Shown: piece by piece, positions 7,263 to 15,687 of the stretch
Layout of the letters: every line of letters starts with the position of its first letter
Numbering within the stretch: position 1 is the first letter of the stretch
Position numbers and translations under genes: made by a program
Assembly (NCBI GenBank): GCA_022545545.1
Contig: JACZQV010000004.1
Span: 1 to 38,299 of the forward strand
Length of the DNA stretch: 38,299 nt
Direction of reading: 5' to 3'
Source of the DNA: Pseudomonadota bacterium
Lineage (GTDB): Bacteria; Pseudomonadota; Alphaproteobacteria; SMXQ01
Notes under the pieces: generated by a model
The model's database searches: none
The model's input: the letters and a program-made list of their open reading frames with translations, nothing else
Told to the model about the DNA's origin: nothing

Positions 7263-8357
7263 ATGGAATATTGGCTGAAGCGAATTTTAGCGGCGGCGGT
7301 CGCGTCGCTGTTGATCGCCGGCGTCGGCGGCGTCGACCTTTCCGACGCCTTGATCGGTCCGGCGGCGGCGCAGGAAAAGGGCAACGTGCCGGGCAAGAGC
7401 CTGGGCACGAGCAGCGACTCCGACCTCTGGCGCGCCCTGCGCAGAGGTTACCGCAGTGACGTTCCCTATCGCGACAAACAGAAGGGCGTGGCGATCCAGT
7501 CCGAGGGCGAGAACTGGCGAAACATGCGTAACGGACCGCTCTCGGTCTATGGCGGGTGGGGGTTGGGCGGGGTCATCGCCGTGTTGGCGGTATTCTTCCT
7601 CCTCCGCGGCCGGATCAGGGTCGAGAAGGGGATGTCGGGCCGGACGGTCGAACGGTTCAATGGTGTCGAACGCTTCGCTCACTGGCTGACGGCGACGAGC
7701 TTCATCGTCCTCGGGCTCACGGGTCTGAATATCTTGTACGGCCGCTATGTGATTTTGCCCGTCATCGGGCCCGAGGCGTTCTCCACCCTGACCCTGGCCG
7801 GCAAATACGCCCACAACTTCGTTTCCTTCGCCTTCATGATCGGGATCGTCATGATCGCCGTGCTTTGGCTCCGCCAGAACATCCCCGACCGGCACGACCT
7901 GGCCTGGGTGGCGAAAGGGGGCGGAATGTTCACCAAGGGGACCCATGTATCGGCGAAAAAGTTCAATGCCGGACAGAAGGTCATATTCTGGGCGGTGATC
8001 CTTGGTGGCATTTCGATCAGCTTCTCCGGCCTGGTGTTGATGTTCCCGTTCACTATCGAGGCGTTTGGGCCGTCATTCGCCCTCCTCAACATCTTCGGCT
8101 TCGACTTGCCGACCGATCTGACGTCGATGCAGGAAATGCAGCTGTTCCAGCTCTGGCATGCCCTGATGGGCCTGGTGATGATCGCCCTCATCATCGCTCA
8201 CATCTACATCGGCACGCTCGGCATGGTGGGCGCCTTCGACGCCATGGGCAGCGGCCAGGTCGATGAAAATTGGGCGCGCGAACACCACGACCTGTGGTTG
8301 GCGGAGCTGGAGCCGGGCGCGAAGTCGGCGGGTCCGAGCGAGGCCGGCGATGATTGA
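7263..8357 (+). CDS. Formate dehydrogenase gamma subunit, cytochrome b556
   Basis: A 364-residue membrane protein that anchors the enzyme and passes electrons to the quinone pool. An N-terminal signal-like helix (residues 5-20, then PAAAQ) leads to a periplasmic stretch of about 70 residues. Helices lie at about 95-115, 140-160, 182-203, 238-261 and 297-320. Candidate haem ligands are His140 (ERFAHW), His184 (KYAHNF), His299 (LWHALMG) and His313 (IAHIYIG). The N-terminal signal and periplasmic extension make it longer than E. coli FdnI, which is normal for the FDH3-type gamma family. Its stop overlaps the next gene by 8 bases. Confidence 0.92.
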   Translation: MEYWLKRILAAAVASLLIAGVGGVDLSDALIGPAAAQEKGNVPGKSLGTSSDSDLWRALRRGYRSDVPYRDKQKGVAIQSEGENWRNMRNGPLSVYGGWGLGGVIAVLAVFFLLRGRIRVEKGMSGRTVERFNGVERFAHWLTATSFIVLGLTGLNILYGRYVILPVIGPEAFSTLTLAGKYAHNFVSFAFMIGIVMIAVLWLRQNIPDRHDLAWVAKGGGMFTKGTHVSAKKFNAGQKVIFWAVILGGISISFSGLVLMFPFTIEAFGPSFALLNIFGFDLPTDLTSMQEMQLFQLWHALMGLVMIALIIAHIYIGTLGMVGAFDAMGSGQVDENWAREHHDLWLAELEPGAKSAGPSEAGDD

Positions 8358-8730
8358 TGGGAAACGCGTCGGCGTCTGCTTCGCGGCAGCGCTGCTGGTC
8401 GCCGCGTTGTCGTTTCCCTTACCAGCCTTGGCGGCGATGAACGCCGATCAGGTCAAGGCGAAAGTCGCCAAGGCCTTCGGCGTCAAGGTCCTCAAGGTGC
8501 GGCCGGGAAAAGTCGACGGCCGCAAGGTCTTCGTGGTCACGATAATGAACCCCGGCGGAAATTTCGACGAGGCCTTCCAGGTCAGCACCATCGTCGTCGA
8601 TGTCGAGACCGGGAAACTGGTTTCGGGCTACCGCCACCGCGCCAGCGGGCTTGACGCCAACCAGGCTCCATCGTACGTACCCAACCTCCATTCCCCGGAC
8701 ACATTGAGCTGGGGTTTCATCTGGCGTTAG
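8350..8730 (+). CDS. Small exported protein, PepSY-like, end of FDH operon
   Basis: A 126-residue protein with a clear Sec signal (hydrophobic core at residues 7-26, cleavage near ALA-AM at 28). The mature part contains MNADQVKAKVAKAFGVKVLK and VFVVTIMNPGGNFDEAFQVSTIVVDVETGKLVSGYRHR, a layout of one helix and a small sheet like PepSY-type domains; the match is by eye and weak. It overlaps the gamma subunit gene by 8 bases, so it is translationally coupled and probably acts in the periplasm with formate dehydrogenase. The inverted-repeat element begins 10 bases after its stop. Confidence 0.65.
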   Translation: MIDGKRVGVCFAAALLVAALSFPLPALAAMNADQVKAKVAKAFGVKVLKVRPGKVDGRKVFVVTIMNPGGNFDEAFQVSTIVVDVETGKLVSGYRHRASGLDANQAPSYVPNLHSPDTLSWGFIWR

Positions 8731-8740
8731 CGCCGCCGGC

Positions 8741-9015
8741 CTAGTACTTACTTTCATAGGAGGGTGACACATCTGACGGCCTTGCGGGTTCTCTCGGCTA
8801 GGAGCGTGGTCCGCCGTGATGCCGGGCGCATCACAAGGGCCGCGCGCCGCCGTCCGAAGGGCCCGCAAGGCCGCCCGAAGGGTCCGTTTTTCGCGGCCAC
8901 CGGAGGGCTCAAGCGCCGCTTGACGATGTCCGGAGAACGCCGGCGCGCCGCTTCCACCCCGGAGGCCGCGAAAAGACGATCATATGTATCACCCTCCTAT
9001 GAAAGTAGGTACTAG
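8741..9015 (-). mobile_element. MITE-like inverted-repeat element, copy A (275 bp)
   Basis: A non-coding element with 32-base terminal inverted repeats (8741-8772 and 8984-9015, 30 of 32 matching). The ends read CTAGTACTTACTTTCATAGG then AGGGTGACACAT. It is in reverse orientation to copies B and C: its right end carries the CATATGATCGTCTTTTCGCGG subterminal block (read on the minus strand). An inner inverted repeat (TTTTCGCGGCC near 8888 against GGCCGCGAAAAG near 8963-8974) forms a second hairpin. TA is present at both edges of the repeats, as expected for a TA target duplication. It sits 10 bases after one gene and ends 18 bases before the next start codon. Confidence 0.85.
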
Positions 9016-9033
9016 TGGTCGCGGTGACGGTCG

Positions 9034-9786
9034 ATGACCCAGCACCCCAGAGTTCCGCCGGCGTATCGTCTGGTCGCACTGGCGCCGGACGCCGAGCTTA
9101 ATTCCAAGGCCCGGCAGATGGCCGCCGAGGGGGCCGAAGACGGCACCCTGCTTTGGCGCGCGCGCGACGACAGGCTCGACTGCGCCGTGATCCTGCACCC
9201 GGACGATGTCTTCGAGCGCGCCATGCTGGTCACTTACGTCGCTATGCTGGGGCTCAATGACGCCCTCGCCATCGTCGTGCCGCCGCTGACGGAAGTGACA
9301 TTGATCTGGCCGAACCGGGTCGACGCCAACGGCGCCCGCGTCGCGCGCATCGGCGTCGAACTGCCTGGGGACGCCACCGCCGGATCGGTTCCCGAGTGGC
9401 TGGTTCTCCTCGCCCATGCCAATGTCGCGCCGCCAACGGCCGGCGGCGACAAGATCGACCTCGAAGTCACCTCGCTTGTCGAGGAAGGCTGCCAGGACCT
9501 CACGGCCGGGGCCCTGTTGGAAGTTTTCGCCCGGCATTTCCTCAACTGGGTCAACCGCTGGCAGGATGACGGTTTCGATCCGATTCGGACCATGTGGCTG
9601 CGCCACGCGCCGGGTCACGGTGAAAAAATCGAGTTGGAGCTCGGAGGAGAGCGTATCTCCGGCACCTTCGGCGGCATCGACGACGACGGCGCCTTGTTGC
9701 TCGGCGGTGATGGCGCCGACCGGCCGATCGCGCTTCTCGCGGCGCTTTCAGCCATCGGACGGCGAGACGGGGTGGAGACGCCATGA
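9034..9786 (+). CDS. Biotin/lipoate protein ligase family protein with DUF4444-like tail
   Basis: A 250-residue protein recognised as a divergent member of the biotin/lipoate A/B ligase family, with LLWRARDDRLDCAVILHPDD near residues 39-58, AMLGLNDALAIVVPPLTEV and LIWPNRVDANGARVARIGVEL in the ligase fold, and a C-terminal small beta domain (GEKIELELGGERISGTFGGI, residues 196-215) that fits the DUF4444 extension. Canonical ligases use a lysine in the R-V-N-K/DGRK region; here NGARVARIGVE replaces it, so activity is uncertain. It overlaps the WD40 gene by 4 bases. Genes like this occur near FDH loci in related bacteria; its target here is unknown. Confidence 0.65.
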   Translation: MTQHPRVPPAYRLVALAPDAELNSKARQMAAEGAEDGTLLWRARDDRLDCAVILHPDDVFERAMLVTYVAMLGLNDALAIVVPPLTEVTLIWPNRVDANGARVARIGVELPGDATAGSVPEWLVLLAHANVAPPTAGGDKIDLEVTSLVEEGCQDLTAGALLEVFARHFLNWVNRWQDDGFDPIRTMWLRHAPGHGEKIELELGGERISGTFGGIDDDGALLLGGDGADRPIALLAALSAIGRRDGVETP

Positions 9787-10751
9787 GGAAACCGCGATCG
9801 ATCACACCGGCCCTGGCGGCGTCGATGCTGTTGGCGGCCGTCCTCGCCTTACCGGTCCAGGCGGCGCCGATGGAGCACGACGCAATCGTCAACGTGCTCA
9901 CCTATTCGGCCGATGGCAAGACCATCCTTTCGGGCAGCTGGGACCAGACGCTGAGGCTGTGGGACGCCGCCACCGGCAAGGAGATCCGCCGCTTCGCCGG
10001 CCATGAAGGCTCGATCAACTCGGTCGCCTTCTCGCCGGACGGCAAGACCATCCTTTCGGGCAGCTGGGACCAGACGCTGAGGCTGTGGGACGTGGCCACC
10101 GGCAAGGAGCTCCGCACCTTCAACGGCCACATCAACAGCATCTACTCGGCGGTGTTCACGCCGCAAGGAAAGACGGTGTTATCCGCCAGTTGGGACCGCA
10201 CCGTGAAGGTCTGGGATACCGCTACCGGGGGTGTGATCCGCACCTTCGAAGACCACGGCGCCAACGTCAACTCGGTCGTCGTGACCCCCGATGGCCGTTT
10301 CGTGCTGTCCGTGGCCTACGATGCGACGATGTTTCTGTGGGAACTGGAAAGCGGGAGCGTGGTCAAGAGGTTCAACGGTCACGACTATTCCATCAACTCC
10401 GTGGCGCTTTCCCCCGATGGCGCTTGGGCCGCCTCGGCCAGCACGGATAAGACCATCAAGCTCTGGGACCTGGCCACCGGCGCCGAGATCCGCACCCTGG
10501 AAGGCCACGACCAATACGTCTCGCGCGTCGTCTTTTCGCCCGACGGCCGGCTCCTTCTTTCAGCCGGCGGTGACGGCACCGCCCGGCTCTGGGAGGTGGC
10601 ATCGGGACGGGAGGTGCATCGTTTTTTCAGGGGCCGCTTCCCGGTGTGGGCGGTCGCCTTTTCGCCCGACGGGCGGCGCGCGCTTACCGGCGGACACGAC
10701 CGCGTCATCCGGGTCTGGGACGTCGCCACCGGCAAGGAGGTGACGCCGTGA
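9783..10751 (+). CDS. Exported WD40-repeat beta-propeller protein
   Basis: A 322-residue protein with a Sec signal (residues 1-27, ending VQAAP) followed by seven WD40 repeats of about 42 residues, each closing with a W-D or W-E dipeptide such as LRLWDAATGKEIRRFAGHEG. The propeller is therefore likely periplasmic. No enzymatic motif is present; WD40 propellers are usually binding platforms. The first two repeats are almost identical in DNA: 52 bases match exactly at 9915-9966 and 10041-10092, 126 bases apart. The ATGA overlap with the ligase-like gene suggests coupled translation. Confidence 0.85.
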   Translation: MRKPRSITPALAASMLLAAVLALPVQAAPMEHDAIVNVLTYSADGKTILSGSWDQTLRLWDAATGKEIRRFAGHEGSINSVAFSPDGKTILSGSWDQTLRLWDVATGKELRTFNGHINSIYSAVFTPQGKTVLSASWDRTVKVWDTATGGVIRTFEDHGANVNSVVVTPDGRFVLSVAYDATMFLWELESGSVVKRFNGHDYSINSVALSPDGAWAASASTDKTIKLWDLATGAEIRTLEGHDQYVSRVVFSPDGRLLLSAGGDGTARLWEVASGREVHRFFRGRFPVWAVAFSPDGRRALTGGHDRVIRVWDVATGKEVTP

Positions 10752-10807
10752 GGGCAAGGCGCGCGCCGGCGCCCTTGATTCGGTTGGAGGAGGAATTGGG
10801 CGGCGGG

Positions 10808-10924
10808 TCAGTCGAGACGGACGCTGCCTATCGCAAGGAATCCTTGATCCAGGCTGGTCATGACCACCCCGGCCACGACGCCGATGCAGATGCACGCGGC
10901 GACGGCCCAAATGAATGCTTTCAT
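10808..10924 (-). CDS. 38-residue single-helix membrane protein
   Basis: A small gene on the opposite strand between the WD40 and DUF6505 genes. It reads MKAFIWAVAACICIGVVAGV, then VMTSLDQGFLAIGSVRLD and TGA: one membrane helix (residues 3-22) and a short tail ending in S-V-R-L. Small proteins with an MKAF start, one helix and a T/S-S-V-R-L tail are frequent in alphaproteobacteria and are usually unannotated. The Shine-Dalgarno sequence is weak (GGGG about 7 bases upstream). Function unknown. Confidence rests on the coherent composition and not on length. Confidence 0.6.
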   Translation of the reverse strand: MKAFIWAVAACICIGVVAGVVMTSLDQGFLAIGSVRLD

Positions 10925-11020
10925 CGCGCAACCCCGTTATCGATGAGGCTGGAGTGTAGCACGTGGACGGCCCCCTGACCAGCCTGCCTGGAGAGGCCAC
11001 CGGAGAGGCCGAGGGACGCC

Positions 11021-11503
11021 ATGCGCTTTCCGCGCGCCATACGGTTTGACGAATCGGACACCCGGATCTTCGAGCGCGCCGCTTCACCGGGGGAGTGGGC
11101 CATCCCCGGAACCTTCGTCTTCGCCGACGCCGACCCGGAGACCCTCACCGGCAAGGTCCGCCAGGCCTTCGCTTACGGCTTCTTGGCTATCGGCAGCTTC
11201 GGCTGGTCGACCTTCGTCGAGGTCGATAACATCAGCGAGGCCGCCTACGAGGCCACCCTCGAGGTCCTCGCCGGGTATCTGCTCGCCCACTTCGGTGCCC
11301 CCGACCGCGAGGCGGCGCTAAGCGCGGCCCGGGCGGAGGCCGAGTACGCCGCCGGCTTGTGCGAGCACGAGCGGCGCACGCTGCTGGCGGTCGAGCGCTC
11401 ATTCGGCGAGGACGGCATCGTCGAGCGCTTCAAGGTCATCCACGGGACCTCCGACCCGGACCATCCCCAAGCCTGGACGATGACCGGGGACGGCGACGCT
11501 TGA
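11021..11503 (+). CDS. DUF6505-like protein
   Basis: A 160-residue soluble protein without signal or membrane segments. It begins MRFPRAIRFDESDTRIFERA, followed by EWAIPGTFVFADADPETL and AYGFLAIGSFGWSTFVEVD. This pattern matches, from memory, the DUF6505 family found near formate dehydrogenase loci of alphaproteobacteria. No catalytic motif is evident. GAGGGA lies 7 bases before the ATG. Its stop is 8 bases before inverted-repeat element B, which separates it from the DUF6352 gene. Confidence 0.65.
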   Translation: MRFPRAIRFDESDTRIFERAASPGEWAIPGTFVFADADPETLTGKVRQAFAYGFLAIGSFGWSTFVEVDNISEAAYEATLEVLAGYLLAHFGAPDREAALSAARAEAEYAAGLCEHERRTLLAVERSFGEDGIVERFKVIHGTSDPDHPQAWTMTGDGDA

Positions 11504-11511
11504 GGGGTCAC

Positions 11512-11784
11512 TTAGTCCTTACTTTCATAGAAGGGTGCGACATATGATCGTCTTTTCGCGGCCTCCGGGGTGGAGGCGTCGCGCCGGCGTTCTCTGGACA
11601 TCGTCAAGCGGCGGTGACGCCCTCCGGTGGCCGCGAAAAGCGACCCTGCGGGCGGCCTTGCAGGCCCTTACGCTCACCTCGCGCGGCCCTTGTGATGCGC
11701 CCCCATCACGGCGGACCACGCTCCGGGCCTGAAGAACCCGCAAGGCCGTCGGATGTGTCACCCTCCTATGAAAGTAAGTACTAG
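11512..11784 (+). mobile_element. MITE-like inverted-repeat element, copy B (273 bp)
   Basis: Second copy of the element at 8741. Its right end (11753-11784) is the exact reverse complement of the left end of copy A; its left end (11512-11543) has diverged (TTAGTCCTTACTTTCATAGA). Inside, CTTTTCGCGGCC (11552-11563) pairs with GGCCGCGAAAAG (11629-11640). TA is found at both outer edges. The left end carries an RBS-like AAGGGTG followed by CATATG. No transposase gene is inside. Reverse complementing the copy aligns it with copy A over its whole length. A short palindrome and GTACTAG at 11818-11837 may be a fragment of another end. Confidence 0.85.
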
Positions 11785-11869
11785 GGCGGCTCCGCCACGG
11801 CATCCACTTTCACGCCTCTCCCGGCCGGGAGTACTAGGCCGCCGGCCCTTTGCGCGGTATCCTTCGGCC

Positions 11870-12883
11870 ATGGATGATTTCTGGCGGTCCTCGGGATTTC
11901 ACCTGCTGGAGCGGGACGGCGACGGCAACATGGCCGTGACCGACGGGTTCCTGCGGGCGTATTTACGAAGGCCGGAGATGGAACCGGTGGCGGAATCCTG
12001 TGAAGCCGAAATCGCGCTCCATAAGGATTTGCTCGCCAACCCCAGGCTTGCGGTCGAGGCCGGGCGCATCGGGGCGCTTGCCGACGCCGACGCGCGCGAG
12101 AACTACGAGGTCGTTCTCGCCTTCCGCGATCTGCTTCTCGAAGCGGGAACGGTCGAGGGGTGCTATCTCAACCTCTTCCGGAAGGGGCGGGTGACGGTGC
12201 CGCCGCTGTTCATCCAACAGATGACCCGCGTGATCCTGCGCAACATCCTCGAGGGCTGCTCCGATCCCATCCGCCTGAGGGCGGCGGAGCTGTTTTTCCG
12301 CGGCCAGATGGTCGGCCTGCATGAGGGCGCCATCATGCTGGCCGACGAGGAGACCGTGGAGATGGCGAATGTCACCGGCGGCTTCGGCAATCTCGGCCGC
12401 TTGCTGGCCGACGCCCAGATCCCGACGCAAAGCGTCGAGCTCGACGTGCTGAACGAGGACAACGGCGCGCTCTATTGGCAACGCGACGAGGACCACGATA
12501 CCGTGCTCGACTTCAGTTTCGGGCGCGCCGGACAGGACCGGCTGTGCCGCGTGCTCGAGGCCTGGGTCGACCATTTCACCGGCGCCGGCGTCGAAATCGA
12601 GCCGGTGGAGGAGATCAACGACGAACGCTGGACCTGGCATGTCGGGCTCGACGCCGAGGCGACGGCCATCCTCAACGATCTCTATGAGGGCAAGGAACTT
12701 ACCGACGAACGCCGCCGTCAACTGATCACCTTGTTCCGCCTCGAATTCAAGGATTCCGCCCTGGTGCGCCCGGACCTCGCCGGCAAGCCGGTCTATCTCG
12801 GCCTGGCGATGGACGGGGACAATCTGTTGCGGCTCAAGCCCCAGAACCTGCTAGTCAACCTGCCGCTCGCCGATTCGGCCTGA
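11870..12883 (+). CDS. DUF6352-like protein
   Basis: A 337-residue soluble protein starting MDDFWRSSGFHLLERDGDGN, followed by VTDGFLRAYLRRPEM, which fits the DUF6352 family known from alphaproteobacterial FDH-linked neighbourhoods. No signal peptide, membrane helix or catalytic motif was seen; the C-terminal part has KPVYLGLAMDGDNLLRLKPQ. An in-frame ATG lies farther upstream at 11753 inside the inverted-repeat element, but the extra 39 codons are element sequence and low complexity, so the start at 11870 was chosen. The Shine-Dalgarno sequence is weak. Function unknown. Confidence 0.7.
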   Translation: MDDFWRSSGFHLLERDGDGNMAVTDGFLRAYLRRPEMEPVAESCEAEIALHKDLLANPRLAVEAGRIGALADADARENYEVVLAFRDLLLEAGTVEGCYLNLFRKGRVTVPPLFIQQMTRVILRNILEGCSDPIRLRAAELFFRGQMVGLHEGAIMLADEETVEMANVTGGFGNLGRLLADAQIPTQSVELDVLNEDNGALYWQRDEDHDTVLDFSFGRAGQDRLCRVLEAWVDHFTGAGVEIEPVEEINDERWTWHVGLDAEATAILNDLYEGKELTDERRRQLITLFRLEFKDSALVRPDLAGKPVYLGLAMDGDNLLRLKPQNLLVNLPLADSA

Positions 12884-12977
12884 AGCCGAGCCCGGCGCCA
12901 AAGTGGTGCCGACAGAGGCCGCCGCCGCCGTGGCGCGGCCTGCCGGGCTGGCGCCGGCCTCGCGGTCTGGTAACATC

Positions 12978-13016
12978 CGCCCCCGGAGATCGCCCCCGGA
13001 GATCGGGCCCGGGGAT
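12978..13016 (+). repeat. 13-bp tandem repeat upstream of the aldo/keto reductase
   Basis: CGCCCCCGGAGAT occurs twice in tandem (12978-12990, 12991-13003) and a third degenerate copy (CGGGCCCGGGGAT) follows at 13004-13016, 27 bases before the start codon. It may be slippage-generated. Confidence 0.7.
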
Positions 13017-13043
13017 CGGCAAAGAACGGGAAGGCATGAAACG

Positions 13044-14033
<990 letters not shown>

Positions 14034-14271
14034 GAAGGCCCGCTGGTCCCGGCAAGGAGAGGGTCGGCGGGGGGAGGGCGCTCGGCTCCTAAACCTTCCC
14101 TAAACCCATGGCCCGCGCTTCGGAGCGGGAAATCCGGGCGAGTGGCGTTACCGGCCAAGCTTCGCTGTACAAATGCCTGATTCCTTGGCAAAACAGGAGT
14201 GCTCGGAGCAAAGAAGCCGATTGGCGAACCGTCCGCTCCATGACAGCGGGCGGGCATCGAGGGAGATCGAG

Positions 14272-15639
14272 ATGGACCCGAGAAAGGTGACCGACGCCGC
14301 CGGCGCCCGCGAGATCGTGGAAAAGCGCAAGCTCAGCCACGTCAAGGTCGGCCTGTTCGATGTCGACGGCGTCATGCGCGGCAAGTACATGTCGGCGGCT
14401 AAGTTCTTCTCGGCCCTCGATGGCGGCTTCGGTTTCTGTGACGTGGTGCTGGGCTGGGATTCCCACGATCAGCTTTACGACAACGTCACCTATACCGGCT
14501 GGCACACGGGCTACCCGGACGCGCCGGTCCGCATATTGCCGGAAAGCTGCCGCGACATCCCGTTCGAGGACGGCACCCTGTTCTTCCTTTGCGAGTTCGC
14601 GCCACCGGCCGACAAGCTTTGCCCCAGAGGCGTGCTGCGCCGGGTGATCGAGCGTTGCCGCCACATGGGCTTCGAGCCCTACGCCGGCTTCGAGTACGAA
14701 TTCTTCCTCTTCGACGAGACGCCGCATTCGGCGCGGGAGAAGCACTACCGTAACCTCAAGCCCATGTCGCCCGGCTTCTTCGGCTATTCGGTGCTGCGCA
14801 ACACGGTGCACGCGGATTTCTACCGCGAGCTTCTCGGCACCTGCGAGGGCATGGATTTCGGTCTCGAGGCCCTGCACGAGGAGACCGGACCCGGCGTGCT
14901 CGAGGCGGCGATCGCGGTCGATGGCGGCGAGGCATCGGCGGACAAGGCGGCGCTGTTCAAGACCTTCACCAAGGTGATGGCACAACGCAACGGCCTGATG
15001 GCCACCTTCATGGCCAAGTGGTCGCCCGACTGGCCCGGCCAGAGCGGCCATATCCACCTGTCGCTCAAAGGTAAGAACGGAAAGCCGGCCTTCTACGACG
15101 CCAAGGCGCCCGACAATATCTCCGACACCATGCGCCACTTCATCGGCGGCCAGCAGAAGCTGATGGGGGAGTTGCTGTCGATGATCGCGCCGACGGTCAA
15201 TTCCTTCACCCGGCTGATCCCCGGCTTCTGGGCGCCGACCGAGGCCAGTTGGGGGGTGGACAACCGCACCTGCGCGCTCCGTGCGATCTGCGGCTCGGAG
15301 AAGGCCCAAAGGGTCGAGTACCGCATCGCCGCCGCCGACGCCAATCCCTACATCGCCTACGCCGCGGCCCTGGCGTCGGGCCTTTGGGGGATAGAGACCA
15401 AGGCCGAGCCCGAGGCGCCGGTCGTGGGCAGCGCTTACGACAAGAAGTTCCCGAAGCGCCTGGCCTTTCCGGCGACCCTGTGGGAGGCGGCCCAGCGTCT
15501 CAAATCCTCGAAGGTGGCGCGCGAGTGGTTCGGCGATGACTTCGTCGAGCATTACGCCGCCTCGCGCGAGTGGGAGGAGCGGGAATTCCGCAAGCACATC
15601 ACCGACTGGGAGATGGAGCGCTACTTTGAGATCATCTGA
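14272..15639 (+). CDS. Glutamine synthetase-like ligase, probable gamma-glutamylamide synthetase
   Basis: A 455-residue member of the glutamine synthetase superfamily. Seen motifs: FDVDGVMRGKYM near the N-terminus, GFEYEFFLFD (metal-binding Glu), SGHIHLSL (the G-H-x-H motif) and QRVEYRIAAADANPYIAYAA near the C-terminus. The sequence resembles the PuuA/GlnA-like group that joins glutamate to amines and not the housekeeping GlnA. Its position as first gene of an operon with an alcohol dehydrogenase, an aldehyde dehydrogenase and a sarcosine-type dehydrogenase supports glutamylation of an amine substrate. GAGGGAGA precedes the ATG; an in-frame ATG at 14173 lacks such a site. The actual amine is not known. 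Confidence 0.85.
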   Translation: MDPRKVTDAAGAREIVEKRKLSHVKVGLFDVDGVMRGKYMSAAKFFSALDGGFGFCDVVLGWDSHDQLYDNVTYTGWHTGYPDAPVRILPESCRDIPFEDGTLFFLCEFAPPADKLCPRGVLRRVIERCRHMGFEPYAGFEYEFFLFDETPHSAREKHYRNLKPMSPGFFGYSVLRNTVHADFYRELLGTCEGMDFGLEALHEETGPGVLEAAIAVDGGEASADKAALFKTFTKVMAQRNGLMATFMAKWSPDWPGQSGHIHLSLKGKNGKPAFYDAKAPDNISDTMRHFIGGQQKLMGELLSMIAPTVNSFTRLIPGFWAPTEASWGVDNRTCALRAICGSEKAQRVEYRIAAADANPYIAYAAALASGLWGIETKAEPEAPVVGSAYDKKFPKRLAFPATLWEAAQRLKSSKVAREWFGDDFVEHYAASREWEEREFRKHITDWEMERYFEII

Positions 15640-15687
15640 GGACGAGTCGCCCGCCGGGCTCTTGGCCCGGCGATAGAGAGACGGCCC

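Noticed and set aside
9849-10735. A CRISPR-like or satellite repeat array suggested by regular 126-base repeats
   Set aside because: The repeats are the blades of the WD40 protein and keep the reading frame.
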